Assembly (NCBI RefSeq): GCF_026168105.1
Contig: NZ_LBMW01000039.1
Location: 1 to 64,000, forward strand
Source: Streptomyces hygroscopicus
GTDB lineage: Bacteria; Actinomycetota; Actinomycetes; Streptomycetales; Streptomycetaceae
Length of the DNA stretch: 64,000 bases
Direction of reading: 5' to 3'
The position numbers and the translations under genes were made by a program. Numbering within the stretch: the first letter of the stretch is position 1; every line of letters starts with the position of its first letter. Shown here in pieces: positions 26,631-35,922 of the stretch. A model generated the notes under the pieces. That model searched no databases, was not told the DNA's origin, and worked only from the letters and a program-made list of their open reading frames with translations.

Positions 26631-27488
26631 CTAGAGCTCCGCCAGCAACTCCGCTTTCTTGCTGGAGAACTCCTCATCCGTGACCAGCCCCGCCCGGTGC
26701 AGTTCCCCGAGGTGCCGGATCCGCTCGGCGATGTCGGCCGGATCACGGAGGGGTGCCGGCACCGACGTCACGGGCGCGGCCCCCGCCGCCCGTACCGCGG
26801 CAAGCACTGCCGCGGCGAACGGCAGCGACTCGTGCACGGGCCCGTACCCGAGCCCGAAGACAACAGCGGCCGGATCCTGGTCCGGCTGCGACGGCTGCTC
26901 ACCGGCCGCTTCCCGCCGCAGCAGCCGCAGATGCCCGTCGTCGAACACCTCGGGGGAGCGCCACGCCACCCCGCTGAGGCCGGTGACCGGGAAACTCTGG
27001 TCGCCGGCCTTCCACTTGGCGGACGACGCGCCCGTCCAGAACCAGCGGAAGGACACCGCCTTGCCGTCGAAGGACGCCTTCCCGTCGTAGGCCTTGAACT
27101 GCCGCGGAGTCTCGGGCGGTGCGACCAGAAACCGCTCGGCGGGGTCGCCGTCCCCGGTCAGCAGCCCGCTCAGTTCGTCCGCGTAGTACTCGGCGAGGGT
27201 CTCGCGATCGGCGGGCAGCACCAGTCGATAGGGGTCGGACGCCTCCTTGAGCTGCCCGGCCGCCGCCTCCATCAGAGGGTCCGCGCCGGGCCTCGGCACC
27301 GCGCGAAGGACGACGGTCCCGCGCCTTCCCGGGGTCAGCGTCACCCCCGCGATCGCCTCCAGGGGGACACGGCGTTCACCGAGCGACTGGAACAGCTTCG
27401 GTGTACGAATCCCCCGTTCGAAGCGGATGCGCACGGAGTCGGACTCGAACTCCCAGGTGGCATGAAATCCGGCCAGTACGTCACCCAT
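26631..27488 (-). CDS. DUF4429 / SHOCT-domain protein
   Basis: 285 residues. Two similar PH-like DUF4429 units: residues about 1-85 (VLAGFHATWEFESDSVRIRF) and 120-190 (KAYDGKASFDGKAVSFRWFWTGAS). A short C-terminal SHOCT motif follows (IAERIRHLGELHRAGLVTDEEFSSKKAELL). The function of such proteins is unknown. The start at 27488 (MGDVLAGF) is chosen by fit to the family; further in-frame starts lie up to 27509. It is convergent with the aldo/keto reductase gene. Confidence 0.8.
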   Translation of the reverse strand: MGDVLAGFHATWEFESDSVRIRFERGIRTPKLFQSLGERRVPLEAIAGVTLTPGRRGTVVLRAVPRPGADPLMEAAAGQLKEASDPYRLVLPADRETLAEYYADELSGLLTGDGDPAERFLVAPPETPRQFKAYDGKASFDGKAVSFRWFWTGASSAKWKAGDQSFPVTGLSGVAWRSPEVFDDGHLRLLRREAAGEQPSQPDQDPAAVVFGLGYGPVHESLPFAAAVLAAVRAAGAAPVTSVPAPLRDPADIAERIRHLGELHRAGLVTDEEFSSKKAELLAEL

Positions 27489-27554
27489 GCGGCTCATCGT
27501 ATGCGGCACGCGCTCCTCCGTCGCCTCCCCGGGCAGACCGCAATTCCTGGTTCT

Positions 27555-28772
27555 CTACGCGCGTCCGACAGACGGCACACCGGACAAACCCGTCCCGCAC
27601 GCGTCATCGTCGCGGGCGCAGTCGACCCCGTGGTACGCGCCGACGCCGATCTCGGCGAAGTTGCGCAGGCTCTCGGTGCCCGGCTCGAAATAGCCGGCGT
27701 GGCCCTTCGCCCCCTGAGCGGACAGCACCCGTGCCCCGAAGGCGTGGGAGACCGGGTCGGCGCCGTGGCCGAGGCCTCCGAGCTCGAGGTACGGCACGTC
27801 CTGGATCCAGTCGTCGGCGTCCCGCATGGCCCATACGCGGGCCGTGGTGTGCAGCCCGGCGGCCGTCTCGGCCCGCATGCCGGGGCTGCCCGCCACGGCG
27901 ATGTCGGACACCCGCGACGGCAGCTCGCGCGCGGCGACCCCGCACAGCACCGAGCCGTAGCTGTGGCAGTACAACTGCACGGGCGAGCGGCCGGGCAGGG
28001 CGCGCACCAGAGCGTTCAGCCGGACGGCGCCCTCCTTGGCGCGCATGGCCGTCGCCGCCTCCACGCCGAGCCCGCCGGGCGCGGTGTAGTCGGCCCAGGC
28101 GATCACGGCCGTACGGGTGCCGGGGGCGGCCGCGTGTTCGGCCCGGTACAGCGACTGGGCCATACCGACCGGTGCGGAGTAGCTGCGGAAGCTGCGCTGG
28201 AAGGTGAGCAGGTCGGTGTCGACGCCGGGGACGACGACCGAGACTCGCTGGGCCCGGTCCAGGTTTCCGAAGACCTCGGCGATGCGGCCCGTGCCCTCAG
28301 GGTCGAAGGCGAGGATCTGCCGGCCCTGGTCCATCAGCGCCTCGAAGCGGTTCATGAGGCGGCCCGCGTCCTGCTGGCCGGCGGCGGACAGCCGGTCGTC
28401 GTGCATCCGGGCGGCCTCGACCTTCCGCTGCTGGTCGAGGGCGATGTGGTTGGCCTCGTAGCGCAGCCGTACGGGCGCCCCGTTCATGTTGCCGACCGCG
28501 AGCGGGTACAGGTGGGCGAGCCGGGAGCGCTGCTGGGCGCTGAGCGAGGCGAAGAAGCGGGTGAGCCGGACCGGGGAGCCCTCGGAGTCCGGCAGCGTGT
28601 GCCCGTCCATCCGGCCGTGCTTCCACGCGGCACGCGACGCCTCGAGGGGCGTCGCGCCACGGGCGGTGTGCACGGCGGTCCAGCCGGTCGTCGCGAGCAT
28701 CACGAAGACGACGGCCAGCGCGAGCAGGGCGCGCCAGACGTTGAGTTGCGGGGAGGTGTCGAAGGAAGTCAC
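27555..28772 (-). CDS. DUF1023-type alpha/beta hydrolase, membrane-anchored
   Basis: 405 residues. An N-terminal hydrophobic signal or anchor (VWRALLALAVVFVMLATTGW) is followed by a helical region and an alpha/beta hydrolase domain. The nucleophile elbow is VQLYCHSYGSVLCG (H-S-Y-G-S), with strand VSVVVPGVDTDLL before it and the late His region GHAGYFEPGTESLRNFAEI. DUF1023 hydrolases are common in actinobacteria; substrate unknown. GTG start at 28772. Confidence 0.82.
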   Translation of the reverse strand: MTSFDTSPQLNVWRALLALAVVFVMLATTGWTAVHTARGATPLEASRAAWKHGRMDGHTLPDSEGSPVRLTRFFASLSAQQRSRLAHLYPLAVGNMNGAPVRLRYEANHIALDQQRKVEAARMHDDRLSAAGQQDAGRLMNRFEALMDQGRQILAFDPEGTGRIAEVFGNLDRAQRVSVVVPGVDTDLLTFQRSFRSYSAPVGMAQSLYRAEHAAAPGTRTAVIAWADYTAPGGLGVEAATAMRAKEGAVRLNALVRALPGRSPVQLYCHSYGSVLCGVAARELPSRVSDIAVAGSPGMRAETAAGLHTTARVWAMRDADDWIQDVPYLELGGLGHGADPVSHAFGARVLSAQGAKGHAGYFEPGTESLRNFAEIGVGAYHGVDCARDDDACGTGLSGVPSVGRA

Positions 28773-29002
28773 TGAAAGGACACACTAGGAGAACGAGAGT
28801 GTCTCGCGTTAACTGAGTGACGCGTCTCACGTTTCCCTCGGGTCAATTCCGGCAAATCGGATGGGGCTTGTGTTCGACGTCACGGTAAGTCGATGAGTCG
28901 CACGTCACTTGACACGCCGCGTGAGGTGACTACGACCCCCGCGGTCGCGTCAGGGCCGGATGCACCGGGAATTCACTTGACGCCCCCGCGGCCGACACGG
29001 TG

Positions 29003-29644
29003 TCACTCCGTACGCCACCGCTCCGCCAACGCGGGGCGTACCGCATCCAGATACGAGGCGGTCAGCTCGCGGATCGCGGCCACGCCCACGTCCTCGCGCG
29101 CGCACCACAGCCGCTCTGTGACGCGGATCACTCCCCCGAGTGCGGCCACCGCGACACGCGGCCGCGGATCCGCGTCCACGTCGAGGCCCTCGCGGTCGGC
29201 GATCACACGGGCGATCTCCTCCTCCAGCTCCGCCGAGCGGCGCAGATGGGTGGCGAACAGGACGGGGGTCGACTCGATCAACCGGTAGGTACGCAGGTGG
29301 AGTTCGAGCGGAATGATCCTTTCGACGGCCTCGCCGATACCGTCCCAGCCCTCCAGGACCGCCTGCCGCAGTGCCTCCAGCGGTGCCTCGTGGGGCGGTC
29401 GCCCCCGGACCGCTTCCACGAACTGCGACTCGGCGACGGAATGGGCGAAGAAGACGGCCTCCTCCTTGCCGGCGAAGTACCGGAAGAAGGTGCGCTGCGA
29501 CACGTCCACGGCCTCGGCGATCTCGTCGACGGTCGTCCGTTCGTACCCCTGGGCGAGGAAGAGCTCCAGGGCGGCGCGCAGCAGTGCGTCGCGGGTGTCC
29601 CGCTTCTTGCGCTCACGCAGCCCTGTTCGCGGCTCCGTCTCCAT
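29003..29644 (-). CDS. TetR-family transcriptional regulator
   Basis: 213 residues. N-terminal TetR DNA-binding domain with LFLAQGYERTTVDEIAEAVDVSQRTFFRYFAGKEEAVF. The C-terminal helical ligand-binding domain resembles the MftR-like C-terminal type (LRTYRLIESTPVL). Divergent from the MFS exporter gene with a 113-base gap containing a long-spaced inverted repeat, so it most likely represses the exporter and itself. Confidence 0.92.
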   Translation of the reverse strand: METEPRTGLRERKKRDTRDALLRAALELFLAQGYERTTVDEIAEAVDVSQRTFFRYFAGKEEAVFFAHSVAESQFVEAVRGRPPHEAPLEALRQAVLEGWDGIGEAVERIIPLELHLRTYRLIESTPVLFATHLRRSAELEEEIARVIADREGLDVDADPRPRVAVAALGGVIRVTERLWCAREDVGVAAIRELTASYLDAVRPALAERWRTE

Positions 29645-29692
29645 GGGTCCTCATTTCGTTCATCCGCCCGGTTCAGCCTAGAGGCGAGAAGT

Positions 29693-29743
29693 GTGACAGT
29701 CACCGACTTGTGAATTGGTTTGTCAATTGTCAGCGACTGTCAC
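29693..29743. promoter_or_regulatory. Long-spaced inverted repeat GTGACAGTC...GACTGTCAC and exporter promoter
   Basis: Nine-base arms at 29693-29701 and 29735-29743 form a perfect inverted repeat with centres 42 bases (about four turns) apart, in the TetR-MFS divergent gap. Between them lies A/T-rich sequence with TTGTCA at 29720-29725. With TAGCCT (29744-29749, 18-base spacer) this could be the exporter promoter, placing the transcript start at or next to the ATG. Confidence 0.6.
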
Positions 29744-29756
29744 TAGCCTCGAACGC

Positions 29757-31385
29757 ATGACTAGTCGGACCACCGTCGACGCGACGGAACCGGGGGACAG
29801 GACGTCCAGAACGTCGACGGCCCCGCCCGCTCAGGCGTCGGAGCGCGGGTTGCGGGGGCACCCGTGGTTCACCCTCGTCTCGGTCGCCATCGGCGTGATG
29901 ATGGTCGCCCTCGACGGCACCATCGTGGCCATCGCCAACCCGGCCATCGCCAAGGACCTCGGTGCCAGCTTCGCCGACGTCCAGTGGATCACCAACGCCT
30001 ACTTCCTCGCCCTCGCGGTCACCCTGATCACCGCGGGCAAGCTGGGCGACCGCTTCGGCCACCGGCAGACCTTCCTCATAGGCGTGGTCGGCTTCGCCAC
30101 CGCCTCCGGGGCCATCGGTCTGTCGAACAGCATCGCCCTCGTCGTGACCTTCCGCGTCTTCCAGGGCCTGTTCGGCGCGCTGCTGATGCCGGCCGCACTG
30201 GGACTGCTGCGGGCCACCTTCCCGGCCGAGAAGCTCAACATGGCGATCGGCATCTGGGGCATGGTCATCGGAGCCTCCACCGCGGGCGGCCCGATCCTCG
30301 GGGGTCTGCTCGTCCAGCACGTCAGCTGGCAGTCGGTCTTCTTCATCAATGTGCCGGTCGGCGCGCTCGCCCTGGTCCTCGGCCTGCTGATCCTCAGGGA
30401 CCACCGGGCCGAGAACGCACCGCGCTCCTTCGACCTGCTCGGCATCGCGCTGCTGTCGGGCGCCATGTTCTGCCTGGTCTGGGCGCTCATCAAGGCCCCG
30501 GCCTGGGGCTGGGGCGACACCAGGACCTTGCTCTTCATCGGCGCGTCCGTGCTCGGCTTCGCCCTCTTCTCCGTCTGGGAGACGCGGGTGAAGGAGCCGC
30601 TGATCCCGCTGGCGCTGTTCCGCTCGGTCCCGCTGTCGGCGGGTGTCGTCCTGATGGTCCTGATGGCGATCGCCTTCATGGGCGGTCTGTTCTTCGTCAC
30701 CTTCTACCTGCAGAACGTGCACGGCATGACCCCGGTCGACGCGGGCCTGCACCTGCTGCCGCTGACCGGCATGATGATCGTCGGCTCCCCGCTCGCGGGC
30801 GCCCTGATCACCAAGGCGGGCCCGCGCATCCCGCTGGCCGGCGGCATGGTCCTCACGGCGGTCGCCATGTTCGGCATGTCGAAGCTGGAGGCGGGCACGG
30901 GCAGCGCCGTCATGTCGGTCTGGTTCGCGCTGCTCGGCCTCGGCCTCGCCCCGGTCATGGTCGGAGCCACCGAGGTCATCGTCGGCAACGCCCCGATGGA
31001 GCTCTCCGGTGTCGCCGGCGGTCTCCAGCAGGCCGCGATGCAGATCGGTGGCAGCCTCGGCACGGCGGTCCTGGGCGCGGTGATGGCCTCCCGCGTCGAC
31101 AGCGACCTGCCGGGCAACTGGGCCGCAGCCAAGCTGCCGCCGCTCACCCCCGCCCAGCTCGACCTGGCCTCGCAGGCAGTCCAGCAGGGCGTCGCACCTG
31201 TGCCGAAGGGCGTGCCGGCCCCGATCGCCGCGAAGATCACGGGCGTCGCGCACGACACGTTCGTCTCCGGCATGAGCCTGGCCTGTCTGGTCGCCGCGGG
31301 TGTCGCGGCGGTCGCGGTAGTGGTCGCGCTGCTCACCAAGCGCGGCGAGAACGCGGAGGCGGGCACGGGGGCCGCGCACATCTGA
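29757..31385 (+). CDS. MFS multidrug exporter, DHA2 (14-TM) family
   Basis: 542 residues, proton-driven drug efflux protein of the EmrB/QacA type. Motif A-like GKLGDRFGHRQTFLIG follows the second membrane segment, motif D1-like MVALDGTIVAIANPAIAKDL lies in the first, and motif C GASTAGGPILGGLLV in the fifth. A run of hydrophobic segments to the C-terminus agrees with 14 membrane helices. The ATG at 29757 has no Shine-Dalgarno sequence, suggesting leaderless translation. Probably repressed by the divergent TetR protein. Confidence 0.92.
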   Translation: MTSRTTVDATEPGDRTSRTSTAPPAQASERGLRGHPWFTLVSVAIGVMMVALDGTIVAIANPAIAKDLGASFADVQWITNAYFLALAVTLITAGKLGDRFGHRQTFLIGVVGFATASGAIGLSNSIALVVTFRVFQGLFGALLMPAALGLLRATFPAEKLNMAIGIWGMVIGASTAGGPILGGLLVQHVSWQSVFFINVPVGALALVLGLLILRDHRAENAPRSFDLLGIALLSGAMFCLVWALIKAPAWGWGDTRTLLFIGASVLGFALFSVWETRVKEPLIPLALFRSVPLSAGVVLMVLMAIAFMGGLFFVTFYLQNVHGMTPVDAGLHLLPLTGMMIVGSPLAGALITKAGPRIPLAGGMVLTAVAMFGMSKLEAGTGSAVMSVWFALLGLGLAPVMVGATEVIVGNAPMELSGVAGGLQQAAMQIGGSLGTAVLGAVMASRVDSDLPGNWAAAKLPPLTPAQLDLASQAVQQGVAPVPKGVPAPIAAKITGVAHDTFVSGMSLACLVAAGVAAVAVVVALLTKRGENAEAGTGAAHI

Positions 31386-31636
31386 GGGCGCCCGGCGCGG
31401 CGTTCGCCCGGCGCGCCGAGATCGCCTATCCGGGTGAAGACGCTCAAGATCCCTCCCGCCCGGCACATGCCGCAGGTCACAGTGGGTCACGTCCTCCGTA
31501 CGACATGGTCGTGCCGCGGAGGACGGCCGGACTGCGGCGCGCTGCCGGAGGGGGGCAGCGCGCAGGCAGGCCTTGGCGCGGGAAACGGGGGTACCCGCTC
31601 ATCACGCCCGAAGTGAGGACTGGCTCAAGGGAGTTG

Positions 31637-31936
31637 ATGATGACGGGCTATGGACACGGCACGCGCAGGTACCCCCGCTCACGGGGCCGGACGTGGTTCA
31701 GGAGCAGGCCGGATCGCGAAACGCTCGGGATCGTCGGAGTCATCTGTGCGGTCGCGGGATTCTTCGTCCTCGGCATCATCCTGGGACCGGTCGCGGTCGT
31801 GTGCGGCTGGCTGGCCATGGGCCGCACCTGGGCGGGCTCCCGTCCGGTCCCGGCCCTGGTCGCCACGGTCCTCGGAGCGATAGACACGCTCCTGGCTCTC
31901 CTCTGGCTGTCCGGCGCGGCCCCCTGGCCCGCCTAA
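31637..31936 (+). CDS. Small two-TM protein, DUF4190-like
   Basis: 99 residues. A basic N-terminus (RRYPRSRGRTWFRSRPDRE) is followed by two membrane segments (LGIVGVICAVAGFFVLGIILGPVAVVCGWLAM and LVATVLGAIDTLLALLWL), the pattern of DUF4190 proteins. The start is one of two adjacent ATG codons at 31637/31640 with AAGGGAG upstream. Convergent with aceE across a hairpin. No function known. Confidence 0.7.
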   Translation: MMTGYGHGTRRYPRSRGRTWFRSRPDRETLGIVGVICAVAGFFVLGIILGPVAVVCGWLAMGRTWAGSRPVPALVATVLGAIDTLLALLWLSGAAPWPA

Positions 31937-32019
31937 GGGCTGTCGCTGACCTTGCCTCTGCCGATCCCCTGCCGACGCGGCCACCTCGGCCCGCAGAGCC
32001 CGTACCTCCCGAAGCGGCG

Positions 32020-32046
32020 GGCGGTGGGACCCGAGGTCCCACCGCC
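32020..32046. terminator. Bidirectional terminator between the DUF4190-like gene and aceE
   Basis: A perfect 12-bp stem (GGCGGTGGGACC / GGTCCCACCGCC) with the three-base loop CGA, between the convergent genes ending at 31936 and 32073. Confidence 0.88.
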
Positions 32047-32072
32047 GTTCAGCAGCTCCAGCCGCGTACGCG

Positions 32073-34820
32073 CTAAGCGTCGCCGCCCGCCGCTCCCGGG
32101 TCGGCAGCCGCCACGTCCAGCAGCTGGTAGCGGTCGATCGCCTGCTTCAGGACCGAGCGGTCGATCCTGCCCGCCGTGGCCAGCTCGGTGAGGACCGCGA
32201 CGACGATCGACTGCGCGTCGATGTGGAAGAAGCGGCGGGCCGCACCGCGCGTGTCCGCGAAGCCGAAGCCGTCCGCGCCCAGCGACTGGTAGGCCCCCGG
32301 CACCCAGCGCGCGATCTGGTCGGGAACCGAGCGCATCCAGTCGGACACGGCCACGAAGGGACCCTCGGCGCCGCTCAGCTTCTGCGTCACGTACGGGACG
32401 CGCTGCTCCTCCTCCGGGTGGAGCAGATTGTGCCGCTCGACCTCGACGGCCTCGCGGCGCAGCTCGTTCCAGGACGTCGCCGACCAGACGTCGGCCCGTA
32501 CGTTCCACTCCTCGGCGAGGAGCCTCTGTGCCTCCAGCGCCCACGGCACGGCGACGCCGGAGGCCATGATCTGCGCCGGAACGGTGCCGGACGTGCCCTC
32601 GCCGATGCGGTGGATGCCCCTGAGGATGCCCTCGACGTCCACGTCCGCCGGCTCGGCCGGGTGCTGGATGGGCTCGTTGTAGACGGTGAGGTAGTAGAAG
32701 ACGTCCTCGCCCTGCGGGTGCTCGGGCGAGGAGCCGTACATCCGCCGCAGACCGTCCTGCACGATGTGCGCGATCTCGTAGCCGTACGCCGGGTCGTACG
32801 CCACGCACCCCGGGTTGGTCGAGGCGAGCAGCTGCGAGTGGCCGTCCGCGTGCTGCAGGCCCTCACCGGTCAGCGTCGTACGGCCGGCGGTCGCGCCCAG
32901 AACGAATCCGCGCGCCAGCTGGTCGGCCATCTGCCAGAACTGGTCGCCGGTGCGCTGGAAACCGAACATCGAGTAGAAGACGTACACCGGGATGAGCGGC
33001 TCGCCGTGGGTGGCGTACGCCGAACCCGCCGCGATCAGCGACGCCGTGCAGCCCGCCTCCGAGATGCCGTCGTGCAGCATCTGCCCGGTCGGCGACTCCT
33101 TGTAAGCGAGCAGCAGGTCCCGGTCCACGGCTTCGTACTGCTGGCCGAGCGGATTGTAGATCTTCGCACTCGGGAAGAACGAGTCCATGCCGAACGTGCG
33201 GTACTCGTCGGGCGCGATCAGCACGAATCGCCTGCCGAGCTCCTTGTCCCGCATGAGGTCCTTCAGCAGCCGTACGAACGCCATGGTCGTGGCGATCGAC
33301 TGCTGACCGGAGCCCTTCTTCACGGACGCGTACGTCTGGTCGTCCGGCAGCCGGAGCGGCTTCGACCGCACGACGCGGGTCGGGACGTACCCGCCGAGCG
33401 CCTTGCGGCGGTCGTGCATGTACTGGAGCTCCTCCGAGTCCCGGCCCGGGTGGTAGTAGGGCGGCAGCCCGGACTCCAGCTCCTTGTCGGAGATCGGCAG
33501 GTGCAGACGGTCCCGGAACCCCTTGAGGTCGTTGACCGTCAGCTTCTTCATCTGGTGGGTGGCGTTGCGGCCCTCGAAGTTCGGGCCCAGCGTCCAGCCC
33601 TTGATGGTCTTGGCCAGGATCACCGTCGGCTGGCCCTTGTGCGCCTTGGCCGCCGAGAAGGCCGCGAAGATCTTGCGGTGGTCGTGACCGCCACGGCCGA
33701 GGTGCAGGATCTGGGCGTCGGTCATGTTCTCGACCATTGCGCGCAGCCGTTGGTCGTTGCCGAAGAAGTGCTCGCGGATGTAGGCGCCGGACTCGGTCGC
33801 GTACGTCTGGAACTGGCCGTCCGGCGTGGTGTTCATCTTGTTGACCAGGAGCCCGTCGCGGTCCTGCGCCAGCAGCGGGTCCCAGGAGCGGTCCCAGATC
33901 AGCTTGATCACGTTCCAGCCGGCGCCCCGGAATACGGACTCCAGCTCCTGGATGATCTTGCCGTTGCCCCGGACCGGACCGTCCAGGCGCTGAAGGTTGC
34001 AGTTGACCACGAAGGTCAGGTTGTCGAGCCCCTCGCGGGCGGCGAGGGTCAGCTGACCGAGCGACTCCGGCTCGTCCATCTCACCGTCGCCGAGGAACGC
34101 CCACACATGCGACCGGGAGGTGTCCGCGATGCCGCGCGCCTCCATGTAGCGGTTCATGCGCGCCTGGTAGATCGCGCCGATCGGGCCGAGGCCCATGGAG
34201 ACCGTCGGGAACTCCCAGAAGTCCGGCATGGACCGCGGATGCGGGTAGCTGGACAGGCCGAAGGGGGCCTTGGACTTCTCCTGGCGGAATCCGTCCATCT
34301 GCTGTTCGGACAGCCGGTCCAGCAGGTACGCGCGCGCGTAGATGCCCGGCGAGGCGTGGCCCTGGAAGAAGACCTGGTCGCCGCCGTCGCCCTCGTCCTT
34401 GCCGCGGAAGAAGTGGTTGAAGCCCACGTCGTACAGCGAGGCGGAGGAGGCGAAGGTGGCGATGTGACCGCCGACCCCGATGCCGGGCCGCTGTGCGCGG
34501 GAGACCATGACGGCGGCGTTCCACCGCGTGGCGTTCAGGATCTTGCGCTCGATCTCCTCGTTGCCGGGGAAGAACGGCTCGTCCTTGGTCGCGATGGTGT
34601 TCACGTAGTCCGTGCTGCGCATCTCGGGCACGGCCACGCGCCGCTCACGGGCCCGCTCGATCAGACGCAGCATCAGGTAGCGGGCCCGCTCACGGCCGCG
34701 CTCGTCCACGGCGGCGTCGAGGGAGTCGAGCCACTCCTGGGTTTCCTCGGGGTCGAAGTCAGGAACCTGACTCGGAAGGCCGCCAATGATGATCGGATTG
34801 CGATCGGATCCGGAAGCCAC
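32073..34820 (-). CDS. aceE: Pyruvate dehydrogenase E1 component, homodimeric type
   Basis: 915 residues, full length for the homodimeric actinobacterial and proteobacterial AceE. It decarboxylates pyruvate with thiamine diphosphate and acetylates the lipoyl E2. Visible are the cofactor-binding segment AFLGDGEMDEPESLGQL followed by FVVNCNLQRLDGPVRGNGK, the N-terminal GGHIATFASSASLYDVGFNHFF, and the late TTLTGEGLQHADGHSQL loop. GTG 34820 is preceded by AAGGAA. A monocistronic unit between a terminator and a divergent DUF3052 gene. E2 and E3 are not in the window. Confidence 0.96.
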   Translation of the reverse strand: MASGSDRNPIIIGGLPSQVPDFDPEETQEWLDSLDAAVDERGRERARYLMLRLIERARERRVAVPEMRSTDYVNTIATKDEPFFPGNEEIERKILNATRWNAAVMVSRAQRPGIGVGGHIATFASSASLYDVGFNHFFRGKDEGDGGDQVFFQGHASPGIYARAYLLDRLSEQQMDGFRQEKSKAPFGLSSYPHPRSMPDFWEFPTVSMGLGPIGAIYQARMNRYMEARGIADTSRSHVWAFLGDGEMDEPESLGQLTLAAREGLDNLTFVVNCNLQRLDGPVRGNGKIIQELESVFRGAGWNVIKLIWDRSWDPLLAQDRDGLLVNKMNTTPDGQFQTYATESGAYIREHFFGNDQRLRAMVENMTDAQILHLGRGGHDHRKIFAAFSAAKAHKGQPTVILAKTIKGWTLGPNFEGRNATHQMKKLTVNDLKGFRDRLHLPISDKELESGLPPYYHPGRDSEELQYMHDRRKALGGYVPTRVVRSKPLRLPDDQTYASVKKGSGQQSIATTMAFVRLLKDLMRDKELGRRFVLIAPDEYRTFGMDSFFPSAKIYNPLGQQYEAVDRDLLLAYKESPTGQMLHDGISEAGCTASLIAAGSAYATHGEPLIPVYVFYSMFGFQRTGDQFWQMADQLARGFVLGATAGRTTLTGEGLQHADGHSQLLASTNPGCVAYDPAYGYEIAHIVQDGLRRMYGSSPEHPQGEDVFYYLTVYNEPIQHPAEPADVDVEGILRGIHRIGEGTSGTVPAQIMASGVAVPWALEAQRLLAEEWNVRADVWSATSWNELRREAVEVERHNLLHPEEEQRVPYVTQKLSGAEGPFVAVSDWMRSVPDQIARWVPGAYQSLGADGFGFADTRGAARRFFHIDAQSIVVAVLTELATAGRIDRSVLKQAIDRYQLLDVAAADPGAAGGDA

Positions 34821-35246
34821 GCTGTTCCTTACCTGTCAGAGGGCCACTTTTCCATGTGCCTGCACCGATCCCCATCGTGTACCTCGGGGAAGCGAAACGT
34901 CATCTCTACCGTGAGGTAACCACGAGGGCGGAGGGGTCTTCGGGGGACGGGCCCGGCCAAAACGTAACGATACGCCCAGCCCGTGACGCGTCCCGCAAAG
35001 TCATTCGACTCTCGTACCCCCGAAGGATTCCAGAATGCGCAAACCGGGCAGAACGGTGTGGTGTGGATCACCCTCCGGCGCGATACCGTGCCTGGAGTTG
35101 CGACGACACGGCCAGGATCGTCACCGTTTCGGCGGTCTGAACCGCCGGGTACTTGCGCGATCCGTCCCGCCCGTGTGGACTACGGCCAATGCTTCGCGTA
35201 CGCGCGTGGCTGAGATACTCACCAAGACATGATCAGGAGGCAACCC
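34821..35246. other. Divergent promoter region of aceE and DUF3052
   Basis: 425 bases without a supportable gene. The aceE side is noticeably richer in A/T (around 34960-34980, AAAACGTAACGATACG), a plausible promoter. On the other side GATACT (35214-35219) is a reasonable -10 box for DUF3052, but no good -35 is seen. Short open frames here lack ribosome sites. Confidence 0.45.
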
Positions 35247-35684
35247 GTGAGCGCGACCGCGGACCACGCGGAGGAGCGGACGAACCCTGCCGCGAGGCTG
35301 GGGTTCCAGCCCGAGCAGGTGGTCCAGGAGATCGGCTACGACGACGACGTCGACCAGGAGCTCCGCGAGGCCATCGAGGAAGTCATCGGCAGCGAGCTCG
35401 TGGACGAGGAGTACGACGACGTCGCCGATGCCGTGGTGCTGTGGTTCCGCGACGAGGACGGCGACCTGACGGATGTGCTGGTGGACGCCATCACGTACAT
35501 CGAAGAAGGCGGTTCGATCCTGCTCCTCACGCCGAAGACCGGCCGTACGGGCTATGTGGAGCCGAGCGACATCTCTGAAGCCGCGACGACGGCGGGTCTG
35601 TCGGCGTCCAAGAGTGTCAGCGTGGGCAAGGACTGGAGCGGGTCGCGTCTGGTGACGCCGAAGGCCGCGAAGTCGAAGCGGTGA
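35247..35684 (+). CDS. DUF3052 family protein
   Basis: 145 residues from GTG 35247, chosen because AGGAGG (35235-35240) lies six bases upstream; a start at 35229 would place the ribosome site inside the gene. Acidic, soluble. Conserved segments are NPAARLGFQPEQVVQEIGYDDDVD, EEYDDVADAVVLWFRDEDGDL and GGSILLLTPKTGRTGYVEPSDI. An actinobacterial protein of unknown function that recurs near aceE. Confidence 0.85.
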   Translation: MSATADHAEERTNPAARLGFQPEQVVQEIGYDDDVDQELREAIEEVIGSELVDEEYDDVADAVVLWFRDEDGDLTDVLVDAITYIEEGGSILLLTPKTGRTGYVEPSDISEAATTAGLSASKSVSVGKDWSGSRLVTPKAAKSKR

Positions 35685-35710
35685 CCGTCCGCTGAGCGGT
35701 GCCCCACGAC

Positions 35711-35852
35711 CGGGGCGGCCGTCCCCGAGGCCGGCCGCCCCCGGGCCTCCGCCATCGGCCTGACGGCCTTGTCTCAAACCGCACCCCCATGAGCGGGGGA
35801 CCCCCAGGACGGGCTGGTTCGTGCTCGGCTCCGCCGACTTGTCCAGCCCGTC
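35711..35852 (+). terminator. Run of stem-loops after DUF3052
   Basis: Three successive hairpins: GGGGCGGCC/GGCCGCCCC (35712-35720 with 35733-35741); CCCCC/GGGGG (35784-35788 with 35795-35799), followed by a GACCCCCAGG segment; and GACGGGCTGG/CCAGCCCGTC (35808-35817 with 35843-35852). The first probably ends DUF3052 transcription. The middle one resembles, on the minus strand, the TGGGGGTCCCCC end of the palindromic element found in the 42644 gene. Confidence 0.55.
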
Positions 35853-35922
35853 CATCGGCTTGCCGTGATCGCTGCGTAGGGTGGTCCCACCCGAACAGCT
35901 CCACCGGAAGGATGCAGGACCC

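Noticed and set aside
32223..34919. 898-codon plus-strand ORF opposite aceE
   Set aside because: Antisense of a highly conserved gene; no ribosome site or domain.
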